A stretch of DNA of 64,000 nucleotides from Scilla litardierei (GCA_030789695.1 CM061135.1:111670301-111734300); one strand, 5' to 3'. Numbered from the stretch's first letter, positions 12,401 to 24,589 are shown. Program-made: numbers and translations. Notes: generated from the letters alone by a model not told the origin.

Positions 12401-13684
12401 GGGTAGGCGACGGCCCAATACCCGTCCGACTATAGAGGCTGCAGGGAGGCGACGGCATAATACCCGCCCTCTCAAAGACTCCGGGGCAGGACCAATCCTC
12501 GCCACCCAAACCGGAGAGGGGCACGGGCCGAGCTACGCGCTCGCTCCCCCACCAAAGAAGACCTCCGGGACAAGTTGCAGAGCTTAGCCACCCAAACCGG
12601 AGCGCCATATGCGGGGTAGGCGACGGCCCAATACCCGTCCAACTATAGAGGCTACGGGGAGGCGACGGCCCAATACCCGCCCTCTCAAAGACTCCGGGGT
12701 AGGACCAATCCTCGCCACCCAAACCGAAGAGGGGCATGGGCCGAGCTACGCGCTCGCTCCCCCCACCAAAGAAGACCTCTGGGGCAAGCTTACGGAGCTT
12801 AGCCACCCAAACTAGAGTGCCATTTGCGGGGTAGGCGACGGCCCAATACCCGTCCGACTATAGAGGCTGCGGGGAGGCGACGGCCCAATACCCGCCCTCT
12901 CAAAGACTCCGGGGCAGGACCAATCCTCGCCACCCAAATCAGAGAGGGGTACGGGCCGAGCTATGCGCTCTCTCCCCCCATCAAAGAAGACCTCCGGGGC
13001 AAGCTTACGGAGCTTAGCCACCCAAACCCGTCCGACTATAGAGGCTGCGGGGAGGCGAGGGTCCAATACCCGCCCTCTCAAAGACTCCGGGGCAGGACCA
13101 ATCCTCGCCACCCAAACCGGAGAGGGGCACGGGCCGAGCTACACGCTCGCTCCCCCACCAAAGAAGACCTCCGGGGCAAGCTTGCGGAGCTTAGCCACCC
13201 AAACCGGAGCGCCATATGCGGGGTAGGCGATGGCCCACTACCCGTCCGACTATAGAGGCTGCGGGGAGGCGACGGCCCAATACCCGCCCTGTCAAAGACT
13301 CCGAGGCAGGACCAATCCTCGCCACCCAAACCGAAGAGGGACATGGGCCGAGCTACGCGCTCGCTCCCCCCACCAAAGAAGACCTCAGGGGCAAGCTTAC
13401 GGAGCTTAGCCACCCAAACTGGAGCGCCATATGCGGGGTAGGCGACGGCCCAATACCCGTCCGACTATAGAGGCTGCGGGGAGGCGACGGCCCAATACCC
13501 GCCCTCTCAAAAACTCCGGGGCAGGACCAATCCTCGCCATCCAAACCGGAGAGGGGCACGGGCCGGACTACGCGCTCGCTCCCCCCACCAAAGAAGACCT
13601 CCGGGGAAAGCTTACGGAGCTCGGCCACCCAAACCGGTGCGCCATATGCAGGGTGGGCGACGGCCCTATACCCGTCCAACTATA
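9468..13684 (+). repeat. Array of about 20 tandem 215-bp repeats inside element A
   Basis: Landmarks such as GACTCCGGGGCAGG and CCGACTATAGAGGCTG recur every 215 bp. One monomer near 13028 is about 38 bp short. Each monomer is built from diverged sub-repeats: CCACCCAAACCGGAG and GGCGACGGCCCAATACCCG each occur twice. A small inverted repeat, AAGCT-TACGG-AGCTT, lies in the middle. Monomers differ by a few percent. Since 215 is not a multiple of three, the short open frames restart in every monomer and are not a protein. Tandem repeats between the coding region and 3' LTR are known for Tat/Ogre-type plant elements and are a proposed source of satellites. Confidence 0.95.
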
Positions 13685-15152
13685 AGGATGGCAAGGGCCT
13701 AGCTATCCATCCTTCTAAAGCAGGCATACGATCCCAAAGCGGGCCTGTGATCCCTCATCTCGACCATCAGGAAACAAATCAGGACCCGCAGATTGAGGCA
13801 ACCCTCGCACAGGGCTAACATGGATGAGCAACACCCGACACCCATAAAGCCAACAACCGAAATGACCCATCAAACCAAAAAGACGCTCGGGGCAAGCGCC
13901 CCTGATACAAAAGCACGCCTGCGGAGAAACATGAGTTGATGAGTCACATCGGGCGCCACCTGTCTGGGGCTGTTTCCAAGGGGCACGATCCCAAGCTGGC
14001 TCCAGCTCATCGCGTTAAGGGGAGACAACTGGGTAAAGATATACCATTATAAATACCCCCCCTCAACCCCTTCAGAGGAGGGGGGGACGAAAATGATAAT
14101 TTAAGGGAAGGCCAATCCCTCAGTCCCACTCTCCCCCAAGAAGGTGTGGAAAATGCGAAGAACCCCAACTGCTCTGGTGGAAAGTCTCCCCCGACACGAT
14201 GACCCCAGATAGGATACTCCTCTTACACGAGGGGCGCCCTGCCCGCAGCTCCCTGCCTTCCCTTAGACAACTTAAGGCACAGAGACGGGAGCTCCAATGG
14301 CATACCGTGCCCCTCCACTCCAATGGCATACCGTGCCCCTCCACAGACGCCCCGCGGGCGCAGACGCGGCTGGCGGACAACCCGATGGACGGGCCAGACC
14401 TGCCAAATCACCCCATCGGGCACTCCTTCGCCGCACCTTCCACTCCTCGACTTCTCCTGGACCACATGTGCCAGGGAGAGGTACGGATTGGTGGAAGACC
14501 ACCCCTTCCCACACCCGCCCCACGGCTACTCCAGCCGACAGGCGGGACAAAGCCCCGCGGGATAGAACAACTACCAAGGACTCCCTCTCCCCCCAATTCT
14601 GGAACGGAGGATAGAGCAGCCGCAACCGCCCCCGACGTCGGCACGACGCTCCCTCTGAAGTGACCCAGCGCCCCTTCAGGGGCACGACGACGGAGAGGGA
14701 CGTGCCAAATGAAGCGAGGGCGTCCAACCAACTAGAACGGCTCGACAGTTCGCCTACAGACCGACCTATACACCATACCCGGTACCTGTCTTGTTTATTA
14801 CATTTTAATAAAAGCTAATGAAAAGACCACTCCCAGTAGACCACTAGCAGTAACTTAGGCGCACTCAGGCACGGGAATGACCCCCGAAAAGAGGGGGGAC
14901 GAGCTCTACGCCACGCCCCTCACCGCCCCCCGCCACCCCGGTGCGGGCGAGGGAAAAATTATAACCGGTCGACAACTTTGAGGGCGCACTACCCTAAATA
15001 AAGGGAATAAATGCAGCTCGACCAACGCCGGGCTAAGAGATAGCAATACCAAAACATAACCATGAAAGTGAATTTCCACACACTCAAAGTTCGAAGATTG
15101 CAAAAAAGTATGGGTATCAACCCCACAAAACTTTACTTTCTTTCTTTCTTTC
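13685..15152. other. Spacer of element A between tandem repeats and antisense gene A1
   Basis: No convincing coding region. Visible items are a TATA-like TATAAATA at 14048-14055 followed by the C-rich/G-rich pair CCCCCCCTC...GAGGAGGGGGGG, which resembles the LTR promoter region; a 26-bp tandem duplication at 14292-14343; and a purine run (GAAAAGAGGGGGGAC) near 14885-14900 that resembles a polypurine tract but has no LTR beside it. It may contain the remnant of another LTR. Confidence 0.45.
14292..14343 (+). repeat. 26-bp tandem duplication
   Basis: The unit beginning CTCCAATGGCATACCGTGCC occurs twice in direct succession (14292 and 14318) with no change I can see. It is a recent local slippage duplication. 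Confidence 0.85.
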
Positions 15153-17209
15153 CTAACACCTATACAAAACTACTCGGTTACCTTCTCCGTGCCGACGGCG
15201 CACCCACCAGTCGCGACATCCTTCCCGTCCCCTTTGGGGAAATCCCCCCCCCTGCCTTGCTGGTCCCTGCCTCGAAATCCCCCCCGCCTCGCCAGTCCCG
15301 ACCTCGACGTCCTCCCCTCCCTCGTCGATCTCTGCCTCGCCGTCCCCCTCCTCGTCGCTGCAAGCCGCGAGTCCGTCGAGGTCGAACTCGACTGGCGGGA
15401 ACAAGCTCGCCACCCTCTCCTTTATCCGGACCAAGCAGGCCTCCCACCCCTCTGCCCGTCCTATATCCATGCCCCGGGACATCGCATCTGCGAGGGCAGG
15501 GATGACGGTCGTGTCCTGGTACGAGCGAAATTCATCGACCTTTCGAGCCAACTCCTCCTCGGCGGCCTTTGCACAACCAGACAGACCCACCGTACGCTCT
15601 TCCTCCCTCCCAAGGGCCTCCTCCAGCTCTTTCAACCTCTCTCTAGCCACGGTCGCCTGCACCTCACGATCGGCTAGGACCGCCTTCAGGCGCTCTACCT
15701 CCGCCTCGAGCTGACCGCACCGCTCTCTCTCCTTGGCCATTCCCTCACCCGCACTCTTGCAAAAGGCGACAAACTCGGCCGCCACTCTAGCTATGGCACC
15801 CTCGGCCTTGTGTATGGCCGGCACGTGCCTCATCACGCCAAGCATCAAATTGATGGCCTGCAAAAAATATATAGGGAACCTCTTTATGGCATTCAATAAA
15901 ACACACTGGCAAACATCACCCAGCTTGCACCTACCTGGACACCGCGCAACACCGCGGTTCCGTACAGCCCCTCGGGCTCCATCGCCTCCAGCGCCACCCT
16001 ATCGCGAGGCAAAAAAATATTCTCCGCCAGCCTCGCTTCCACGCCCCCAACGTCGAACACGGACTCATCATCCCTCACCTTGAACGGTGCCCTATAAAGA
16101 GCTTCGTCAGGATAACCCTCGACTGCGGTCCTCTTCGCCTTAAAAAGGACCAGCGAGGCCTCATAGCTGGGTTCGGTGGCCCTCTCCAGACCGAACAACG
16201 GACAGCCGTAGGGCCAACTGTCCCAGCCGACGGACTCGACCGGACCGCCCGACGTCTCAGCCCTCCCCTACTGATCGGTAACGGCTACCCCTTCCACTTC
16301 ACCGGGTACTCGGGGGCTAGATGACCATGTCCCGGGGGCATCCACCCCTCCCCCAGTTGACCCTTCGTCCCCGTCCTCCAGGTCGATGAAGGAGGTTACG
16401 ATCCCCTCCCCGGACCCACCCCCCTGTCGACCGGTTTTCCCCTGCCCCGGAGCATCAGGGACAGACGAGCTCGCAGGCAGCTTCCTCCTCTTCGTGGATG
16501 CCTGCACCCTCGTCGAACTCCCCACCGCACCTTCCTCTCGCAACCTCTTAGGGACCGTCCTTTTTGACGTTCTCCCCGCCTGCTCCGCGGCTCGTTTCAT
16601 CATCTCCTCAAGGGACAAACTCATCGTGCGACCTGCCAAAGAAAGAAAGTTCAGGGTAAGCACTTCAGATGCACTAATACCAAAATTTGTTGTACCTTCG
16701 GGCCAGATGTTCGACGCTATCATCTCAGCCCGGGCGAGCATCTGGTAATCTCGGCCATCCACCAGTATCGCCATTAGAAGCTGGGCCACCATTTTCTCCT
16801 CATCCCCCAATTCAACCCCCTCCTTCCCCTCAGGATTCAGCTCCCCCCAATCAGATCTCATCAACACATCCTCCGGTACACTCACAAACATATACTGCTG
16901 GCGTCACAACTTAATCTTCCCGGGCAACCCCCTAATGAGCGGATGGCTCTTCTTCGCAGAGAGATAATAACAGGACCCCAACACTCCCACCTCACGGTCG
17001 CCCGCGAAACATACCCTCTCTTGCGGCTCCGGTTCGCGAACAGAATACGGTGGCCTGACATACATCTCGAAGATCTCCGCGATGGACTTCTTCAGCACCG
17101 ACTTCACGCCCGCAATCTCGAGGGACACCTCCCCAGTCTCCGCGGCGGAGCTCCCTTCCCCAACCACCCTCGACCCCTGACCACGAAACGAAGACGTCGA
17201 GGAAGACAT
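15153..17209 (-). pseudogene. Antisense gene A1, copy 2, with complete coiled-coil exon
   Basis: Starts at the ATG at 17209. Exon 1 carries the gypsy-type transposon domain but has a 198-bp deletion relative to copy 1 (junction at about 16980), which removes the middle of the domain. The first intron matches copy 1 (donor after W-P-E-G, GGCAG acceptor). Exon 2 ends RGVQ, followed by a well-formed second intron at 15858-15934 (CCAG|GTAGGTGC ... TTTTTTGCAG|GCC). Exon 3 (15857-15153) encodes a long coiled coil with heptads such as RCGQLEAEVERLKAVLADRE, then an acidic tail (DEEGDGEAEIDEGGEDVEV). Its function is unknown. The conserved exon-intron layout suggests it was once a spliced gene. Confidence 0.72.
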
Positions 17210-18168
17210 CTATAAAACGGACCTCTTACCTAATGGGCTCCGACGACTCGGACGGCTTAGCTACGTCGGCGACCGCTCCCATGAGGACGACTCCGGCAAG
17301 GATAATGAAATCTCCGACAAACTCCAGCCGCTTGCAAAACCTTCGCCCAACAATCATCTTTGCTTCGCTCCCCTCCCTGAGATCTTTTTACGCGACTACG
17401 CAAAGCATCGTGACCGTCGACCTCGCGACACGTGTCATCAATCCGTTCTCTATCCAGCGTCGATCCACATGGTCTGACGCCTCGCGTAATGGCATCCGTC
17501 ACTTCTACCATGCGTCCGCTTTGAAGTGGTCAGGTCGCTTCGATTCCCGCCCTCCGTTGAATCGCCAGGCTGACGTCTAGTCACGTGACCGCCAACAGGC
17601 CCCTTCGATTCCCGTCCAAATCCCGGTGAAATGATTACCCACATTTGAAACCACGCCACTCCTAGCTTCTTCTTTCTATATGCCGCTCGCGCAAAGGATG
17701 AGTCCGGCCTCCGTAGGGGCGACCGAAACATGAATGCGCTGCTCGTACCAATTATGAGTCCGACCTCAATCGGGGCGGCCGAAACTGGAATGCGCTGCTT
17801 AATCAATGTCGGATTTCGGTTTCAACGCTCCCCAAATGATCGTACAGACGGTGCCACCTCGCCCCGCCTCTGCGATCCATGGGGATTCACACTTAGTTTC
17901 CCAACAAACCTCGGACAAACGAGGTATATCTCAACTTCCCTCTCCCGACGACCCGAATATCCTCGGCAGAGCGAAGTTGGGGGCAGTTACGTCCCTCACA
18001 AAACTAATGGTCTATTGGCACAACAAGGAAGAAGACAGTCTGACACAAGACCAACACTATGCATTTATCCAATTAACAAAGTTATACATTGAACCTTCCG
18101 CACACTACAACAAGACGTTGGTTATAACCCTCACACAAGAAGGTACAGGATTCCCCAAACCCACTTCC
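17210..18168. other. Spacer between antisense genes A1 and A2 (copy 2)
   Basis: Counterpart of 1931-2888, with the same imperfect 57-bp direct repeat. Short open frames here are conserved only because the DNA copies are recent, and I see no protein signature. Confidence 0.4.
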
Positions 18169-20168
18169 TCAGCGACGCCGCCTCTCAGCCGACCGATCCC
18201 TCACATCTCTCGCCACCCGACGAACTCCCGCATCCCTCGCCTCTTGCAACATCGGCACCACATGCTCGTCATAGTAGCGGCGAATAGCAGCCTCGATCAC
18301 TTCGCCTTCAGCTTCCCGCTTTTCCTCCAGCCGCCGCATCACAATACCCTTCTCCCTCTTCTCCGCCTCAAGGGCCTCCTTTAGGCTGGCTATTCGCCGC
18401 CTCTGTAACACGATCACCTCCGCCTTGCTAGCCAGCTCTGCGGCGTGCGACAACCGGATGTCATCCCTCTCCCTCGTCACCTCTAGGAGTTGACGCTCAA
18501 CCGTTACTTTTGACGAATCAAAGTATGCGGCCCGCCCCCTTTCCACCTCACAGGCCCTCCTAACCTTCTCCAGCTCCTCTTCCGTGTCCCTCAGCTTCAC
18601 CTTGACCTCGCCGAGGTTCGCCCTCGCTACCTCAAGAGACGCTCTGGTGGCGGCCACAGGAATGCGACCCCGCAAGGCTGCCAGGTCCGTAACCATCTAC
18701 AAAAGACCCGAGTTAGCGGTGCATGAATAAAGAAAGCCTAAAGGCGAGGCGATAGAACCGACTTACCTGCATGACGTGCCATACAGCAGAGCCGCACAAC
18801 CGTTCCACCCCCACACGAGTCAAGGATTCACGATCGCGCTGTAACACGCAATACTCGGTGAGGCGCGCCGCCACCCCGGCGTCCTCAAAAACCGACTCAT
18901 CACAGCCTACTCAAAAAGAAAACTTACGGAGACGGTCCTCTGGATACGCCTCGACCTCCTCCCGAGTCCTTTTGAAACGAATGAGGGCACCCTCACAACT
19001 CGGGCTCGACGACCGCCCCATATCCCACGAAGGGATCCCGTATGGCCATTTCTGAACCAAATGCGCCTTGCGAGGCTCGACCACCTCCGATACCCTCGGC
19101 GGGACGGAGGGACCGGCCTCCCGCGCAGACGAGCCCGTAGGAAAACCTTCGTCGGGCCCATCGGCAGAGATACCTGATTCAGCCGCCCTCCGTCCCGGAT
19201 GCGCCCTCTCCCCACGGGAGACCCCGCCTCCCCATTCCCAGGATCCTACCTCTCTTGCCACCCCCTTGCCTTTCTCGTGAGGATCAGTGTCCTCCGAGAC
19301 GGGGGCTCCGGCCGATCCCGACACCTCCTCTGGCCCTCGCATCACGTCCCCACTTACGAAGGAAAAAGAGATCAGGGTAAGCCCAGTTAAAGGTCTACCA
19401 AATATCAAAGATACCTAGGGGCAAAAAGTCCTGGGTGAGCCGGCTGCTCCGCATCAAACTCGCTAGCTGACGGTACGCCTCGGACAGTTCCATCAGAATC
19501 TGAGCTCTTGCAAGATCTTCCCCAGTCAGCTCCACCCTTTCATTCACTAGTGGATTCCACGCCCCCCAGTTCGACATCAACACCACGTCGCTTGGCATCA
19601 TCACGAAGGCAAACTCCCTCATCCATTCGCCGACATCGTCGGGCACCCCGCTGATAAGTTCTCGTCCTCTCCTAGCGCAAACACAGTGATACATTCCCCT
19701 CTTTCGGACTACGAAGAAATGCTGGAACAACGCCAGTGAGGGACTCAAGGAGCAGACAAGGCACAAAACGACAAACCCCACCAACAAGCCCCAGGAACGG
19801 GGCGCTAGGGCAAATATCGGCAACTCCAGGAAATTCAATAGATAAAGCAAATACGGATGGATCGGGAAATGGAGCCCCAACTCGAATGACCGGACATAGA
19901 CCCTGACCTCATTATCTCCAGGCGAACACACCGTTTCCTCTGACCCGGGGACCCGAACCTCATAGGGTTGTCACACGAACCGCACGTGAATCTCCCTGAT
20001 GTTAATCCTATCCAACCTACATCGGAGGGATCCAATCGCTCTCGGGACAACGGAACGCCATGACCCCCTCTCCCTAGGCCGTCGCACCCCCCGCGGCGAC
20101 GCCCCCTCTCCCACCAACTCCTCCTCCCCCACTCGGCTACCGCCTCCGACCTCGAAACGAGAAGCCAT
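18169..20168 (-). pseudogene. Antisense gene A2, copy 2 (better preserved)
   Basis: Starts at the ATG at 20168 (MASRFEVGGG). The domain exon is open to W-P-L-G at 19415; codon 19722-19724 is CAG, where copy 1 has TAG. The first intron starts at 19414 (CCTAG|GTATC). Its acceptor is altered from GTAG|GTG to GTAAGTG, which would cost a base or fail. The following exon has CDESVFEDAGVAARLTEY. The second intron is 18697-18766 (TGCAG|GTAAGT ... TTTTGTAG|ATGG). The last exon (18696-18169) encodes a coiled coil (KVKLRDTEEELEKVRRACEV), then a basic end. The A2 layout matches A1 and the antisense gene of element B. Probably not functional because of the splice change and a short frame disruption near 18905-18930. 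Confidence 0.7.
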
Positions 20169-20670
20169 CGGTCGGAAAGAAAAGAAATTAATTATAATTA
20201 CCAAGCTGATCCGTCAAATCAGGAAGACTTTCGAAAGAAGATGACCGACTGTGGAAGTTGCAACCTAGCCAGCAAGCGATAGACAGAAGTATTGAACACT
20301 GGAGAAGAATCGAAGATGGATGAAAAACTCCCGTCGACCGCCTTCCAAACCTTTTTATTTGTAAAGTGGGCCATCAGGTCATCACGGCCGTCGGTCCTCC
20401 GCCACGCGGTGCCCATCGGGATGTCCTTGACGCCTCGACTGGCGTGAGTGTCACCTCATCCACGCGTCGCGAACCCAATCGTGGAGACGCTTCGTTTTTT
20501 CTACCCCCCTTTAGAATCGTAATAATGACCAGTAGGGCGGGAGTTCCGAAGCTAACGACACCACCCCCGGGCATGGGCTAGGGTCCTTGCCGATGGTCCA
20601 GAACATCGGAGATAGTTCGCCCTCCGAGCCGAGCCGGGCTCCCGCCTCAAGCTCGAAGGCCGGGGGCAAT

Positions 20671-21810
20671 TGTTACGACCTAAAGATCGGGGTAGTCCGA
20701 CTCCCGCCCAGATCCGCTGACATACCTCGTTGAATCACCCCTTATACGAAAGGGCCGCCGCCCCGGAGGACCGATGCAACAGGAGAATGGGCGCACCTCG
20801 TAGCACTCCCCCCTCCCGGATGAGGCATACAACCGCAGTCTCTCGGCCCGCCAGGGGCAGGGCGCCTGGGGAGCGCACCGACAGCGCCGCCTGGGATGCT
20901 GACTAAGGCGAGGGCGTATCCATCCTTGCGAGCGATCCACGACCCGTGACCGAAGAGGTACGCGGCCGGGCCGAACAACCCTCGAACAGGTCGACCCGGC
21001 GAGTCCCCGCGAACCCCGCCGCCGAGGATAGCATTGCCGGACCTATAGTTCATCACGCATGACAAACAACCTAGTGTAAGGACACGACTGACACTAACAC
21101 CGCCCGACCACCTGACAAAGCACCCCCTGGCCGCTGAGCCCCCTAACACTTAATGCTTTCAGCCCTGACATCCTGACAAAAGTGCCCCTGGCCGTTGCGC
21201 CGTCTGACAAAAGCGGGGCAGGCACTCCTGTTCCTGACATCCTCATCTGAAGCTTCCGCTGACAGCTGAGCTAGCTCAGCACGTCGAGTCGGCATGCCAA
21301 GTCAGCCCCACCTAATCATCTCCCATCAGGTATAAATACCCCCTCACCTCTTACGGTGAGGAGGTTGGCAAATTCTCTCTCTCAATCCATTATTCACACA
21401 CGAGAGCAAAGGTCGTCCATATATTTGTTCTCCCACTTATAGCTCGCCACGTACGGTCGACACACCCTCAGTCTGACCGGCGTGCCTAGCCCCCGTTTTA
21501 AGTCCTATTACTGACTTAGGCATCGGAGGGGCTAAGGGTTGGACCCCAACCCTACCCTTCTGACGAGTTGCTCATAGTGCAGGAAAGCTCGCCCCTTGGT
21601 CGACGTCAGCCTTTGGCTCCCGCCACCCGATCTTCTTCCGCCGTGTCCGGTGAGATTTGACTCCGTGGCCACCCCCGGCGGCATGTCTAGCCTCTTCACC
21701 CCACTAATCACTTGTTAAATAGCCCACCTAAACCCTCTTATCAACATAACCACCATGCCCTTGGTTCCCCTCAATACAAATTCATTGTACGCGAGTTCCA
21801 CCTCGTAACA
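20671..21810 (+). repeat. Terminal 3' LTR of element A (1140 bp)
   Basis: TGTTACGACC to CCTCGTAACA, preceded by the tract GAAGGCCGGGGGCAAT (20655-20670). The TATA box is at 21331-21339. It is followed directly by GACAT (21811-21815), the right copy of the expected 5-bp target duplication, and by copia LTR sequence. Confidence 0.9.
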
Positions 21811-22129
21811 GACATCGATTGTATTCTATTGCACTTGTAGGGTTGCTACAAGTGGGCTTTAAGGAAACCTCAAGTTATGGTTCTAACTTGAGTATCCGGT
21901 GGTATCCGAGTGGTAGGGACGTAGGATTACCGGAAACAAGTCGGGAGTTGACTTGGGTAATCCGAACCCTTGAAACATCTCTGCGTTTGCGTGTGTTTCA
22001 TTTTGGGTTGTTTTTCTATTCCGCACTATTTGTTGGATTGCATTTTATTTGGCGTAAATTCCTTTTAAATTTGCATAAACACTATTCAACCCCCCTTCTA
22101 GTGTTTTCCCCATAGACAGGGTCCTTACA
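21811..22129 (+). repeat. Last 319 bp of the copia 5' LTR
   Basis: It aligns base for base with 59582-59900 (about 13 differences) and ends GGGTCCTTACA. The first roughly 1.49 kb of this LTR should lie left of the window, beyond element A. GACAT at 21811-21815 is the target duplication of A. Confidence 0.92.
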
Positions 22130-22131
22130 AT

Positions 22132-22143
22132 TGGTATCACAGC
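22132..22143 (+). other. Copia primer binding site
   Basis: TGGTATCACAGC begins two bases after the LTR. It matches the usual initiator-Met primer site (TGGTATCAGAGC) with one mismatch. Confidence 0.8.
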
Positions 22144-22157
22144 GCAAGGTTACATCT

Positions 22158-24480
22158 ATGGCATCCAACAACAACAACGTTCCATCGCCGCCTTCATACA
22201 ACAATCACCATCGTGATGGAGCGTCCACACTTTTTGAAGGTCAATCTACGGTGCGCCCTCCACGTTTCAATGGTACAAATTTTAGCTATTGGAAATGCAG
22301 GATGGAGACATTCCTTAGGAGTGCTTCACTTTGGAGAACTCTCCACAAGGAGTACGTCGAGCCCACTGAAGTAGATTTCGACAAATGGACGTCTTCCGAG
22401 AAAACCACCGTGGTCAACAACGCTACGGCAATGAACGCTCTTCATTGTGCGTTGGACCCAAATGAGTTCAACAAGATATGCATATGTAAGAATGCATATG
22501 AAATTTGGAACCATCTCATCGTTACCCACGAGGGAATGAATAAGGTAAAACTTTCAAATTTATATATTGCCGTGAAAAACTTCGATTTATTTCATATGCA
22601 GGACAATGAGAGCATTGCATCGATGTACGGACGTTTTACCGACATCATCAATGAATTGGAAGCCCTTGGCCAAATATATTCCGAACCGGATAAGGTAAGG
22701 AAGATCATCATAGGAATGACCTCCAAATGGGAAAGAAGAGCGATTGCCATCGAGGAGGTCAATGACTTGAATTACTACACCGTGGTGAATCTCATCGGGA
22801 CTCTTATGTCTTATGAAGTAAGACGGGAGAACCGATTGAAGATTCGAGCCATGATGAATCCTTCAAAGGCCAAGAAGAAAGCTTTGGCATTCAACGCCAA
22901 TTCATCATCCTCCGATAGTGAGGAATCCGAGAACGAGATGGATTTGGGTGAAATGGCCCAAATGGCGAAGAAGTTCCAACGCTTCCTCCACAAAGGTAAA
23001 CTTCCCTCCAACAAATGTTTTGAGTCTACTAATGCTACTTCCTCTCTTTGTTATAAGTGTAAAAAGCCAGGGCACATCAAGAGGGATTGCCCAATGCTAA
23101 AGAACAAAGAGAAGTGGAAGGCACCGAAGTACCACAAGTCCGATAAGAAGAAGAGAGACAAGAAGAAAGGACTCGTAGGTACCTTCGACGACTCAAGTGA
23201 TGACTCATCAAGCGATTCCGATGATGAGAAGGATAAGCGCGCCCACATGTGTTTCATGGCACTAGAAGACCCACTCTCTGATGAGAGTGATTCCGACACG
23301 GACGACACCGAGGTAATAATGGATGAACTACGTATTGGTAATGAAGAACTTTTTGCTAAATACCAATGTTTAATGCTTAAGTACACTAGCTTAAAGAAAT
23401 CAAATATTAGCAAGTCATCCATTCCATGCAGTATCAACAATGACACCATTGTTGATACTTTAACTCTTGAGAAAGCAAGCTTAGCTTCTCAAAATGTCAC
23501 ATTGAGAGATGAGGTGAATTCCCTCAAATCTCAACTAGATCAAACACATCCTAAGGATAATAGTGATCTAGTTACATGTCATACACAATTGAGTTTAGAG
23601 AATGATTCTCTTAAAACTCAAGTGCACGAGCTCAAAGCACTGGTGTCCACCTTGGATACCAACATTTCTTCTTTAAAGGAGAAATATGAGCTCATGTCCT
23701 CCCGTATTGTGAGATTCAATAAGGGAAAAGGACAATTGGATGTTTTGCTTGCAAACCAATTTCCAACCACACATCGTGTTGGTCTTGGATTTGTAAAAGC
23801 AAATGCATCAAATGATCGCACCTCCTATAGTGGTGTCACTATAGATTTTGTGAGGCCTTCCTCCGGTGCATCCACAAGTGATGTCAAAGACACTATAGGT
23901 AGCAATCCTACCAAGAATGTCACCACTTCACCTTCTCTTCCTTTTGGCAAGAAACCCATTAAGGGTGGAAACCAAAAGCAAGGCCATGCTTATATGTACA
24001 CTAACACTCATCCACGTAGGAAATCTCCTGCTTCACAAGTGGATAATCATGACACGTTCTATGCTCTGCATCCACAGACACGTACACAACCACACATGAG
24101 AAATATTCATGTACATGCTCCTATACACCCGTATGCTCATACGCATCATTCTATCATATATGCTCATCCTCCACATGTCATGCATAATCCATATGCTTCA
24201 TATAATATGCATGTTCCAAGCATACATATCATCCTAGAATGTACAATGCATATCCTCCACCACATCTCTACGCTAGAAATCATGTTCCTAAGAAGCATGC
24301 ACCACATAGAAATCCAACACATATGCATGCAACTAGGAAGATGACTCCCAAGACTTACACTATTTGGGGTCCTAAGAACACTAGTCTAAATGATAGGAAT
24401 GCTTATGTTGATTACTATTTCCATGATGTGATTAGAAATATTAATTATGTTGGGAAGCGGAAGTCCACTTAGACTTGGCT
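22158..24480 (+). pseudogene. Copia gag
   Basis: The natural start is the ATG at 22158 (MASNNNNVPS). The long open frame runs to 24344. The N-terminal half is the copia gag domain, with PPRFNGTNFSYWKCRM and SLWRTLHKEYVEP. A CCHC zinc knuckle, CYKCKKPGHIKRDC, is at about 23050-23091. Lys-rich and Ser/Asp-rich low-complexity regions and a coiled coil (23440-23730) follow, then a His-rich tail of HP and HA repeats from about 24060. A shift near 24300 moves the frame (KTYTIWGPKNTS), which stops at about 24470 before protease. The protein would form the particle shell and bind RNA. The long, His-rich, coiled-coil C-terminal half fits SIRE-type gag. Confidence 0.88.
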
Positions 24481-24589
24481 TCCAAATGGCTAATCCCCTT
24501 GGACCCAACAAACATTGGGTACCATAAGCTTATGATATATTATATAGGTACCCAAGAGAAAGAAGAAGAGCAATAAATGTTTTATTAGC

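Larger units (their letters stand above)
1..21810 (+). mobile_element. Tandem array of Tat-like Ty3/gypsy element A (left end off-window)
   Basis: Positions 1-5389 and 15481-20670 are near-identical 3' internal regions. Each is followed directly by a 1140-bp LTR (5390-6529 and 20671-21810). The first LTR has a polypurine tract on its left and a primer site on its right, so two internal regions share it: internal-LTR-internal-LTR. LTR ends are TGTTACGA and TCGTAACA. The bases after the last LTR are GACAT, which is the uninterrupted sequence at 59582-59586 in the copia 3' LTR, so the array lies in the copia 5' LTR. The left target duplication and first LTR are outside the window. Tat lineage is inferred from the gag Cys-His motif, the primer site shared with element B and the antisense gene. 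No RT, RNase H or integrase is visible, so the element is non-autonomous. Confidence 0.85.

Noticed and set aside
9468..13684. Possible CRISPR array (regular repeats)
   Set aside because: Repeats are head-to-tail with no unique spacers, the unit is 215 bp, and the context is a plant retrotransposon.
9739..13685. Series of 84- to 111-codon open frames repeated every 215 bp on both strands
   Set aside because: They are products of the GC-rich tandem repeat. The 215-bp period is not a multiple of three, so no frame runs through the array, and both strands are equally open.
14885..14900. Purine run GAAAAGAGGGGGGAC as the true polypurine tract of element A
   Set aside because: No TG start of the 1140-bp LTR follows. 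The real tract adjoins the LTR at 20655-20670.
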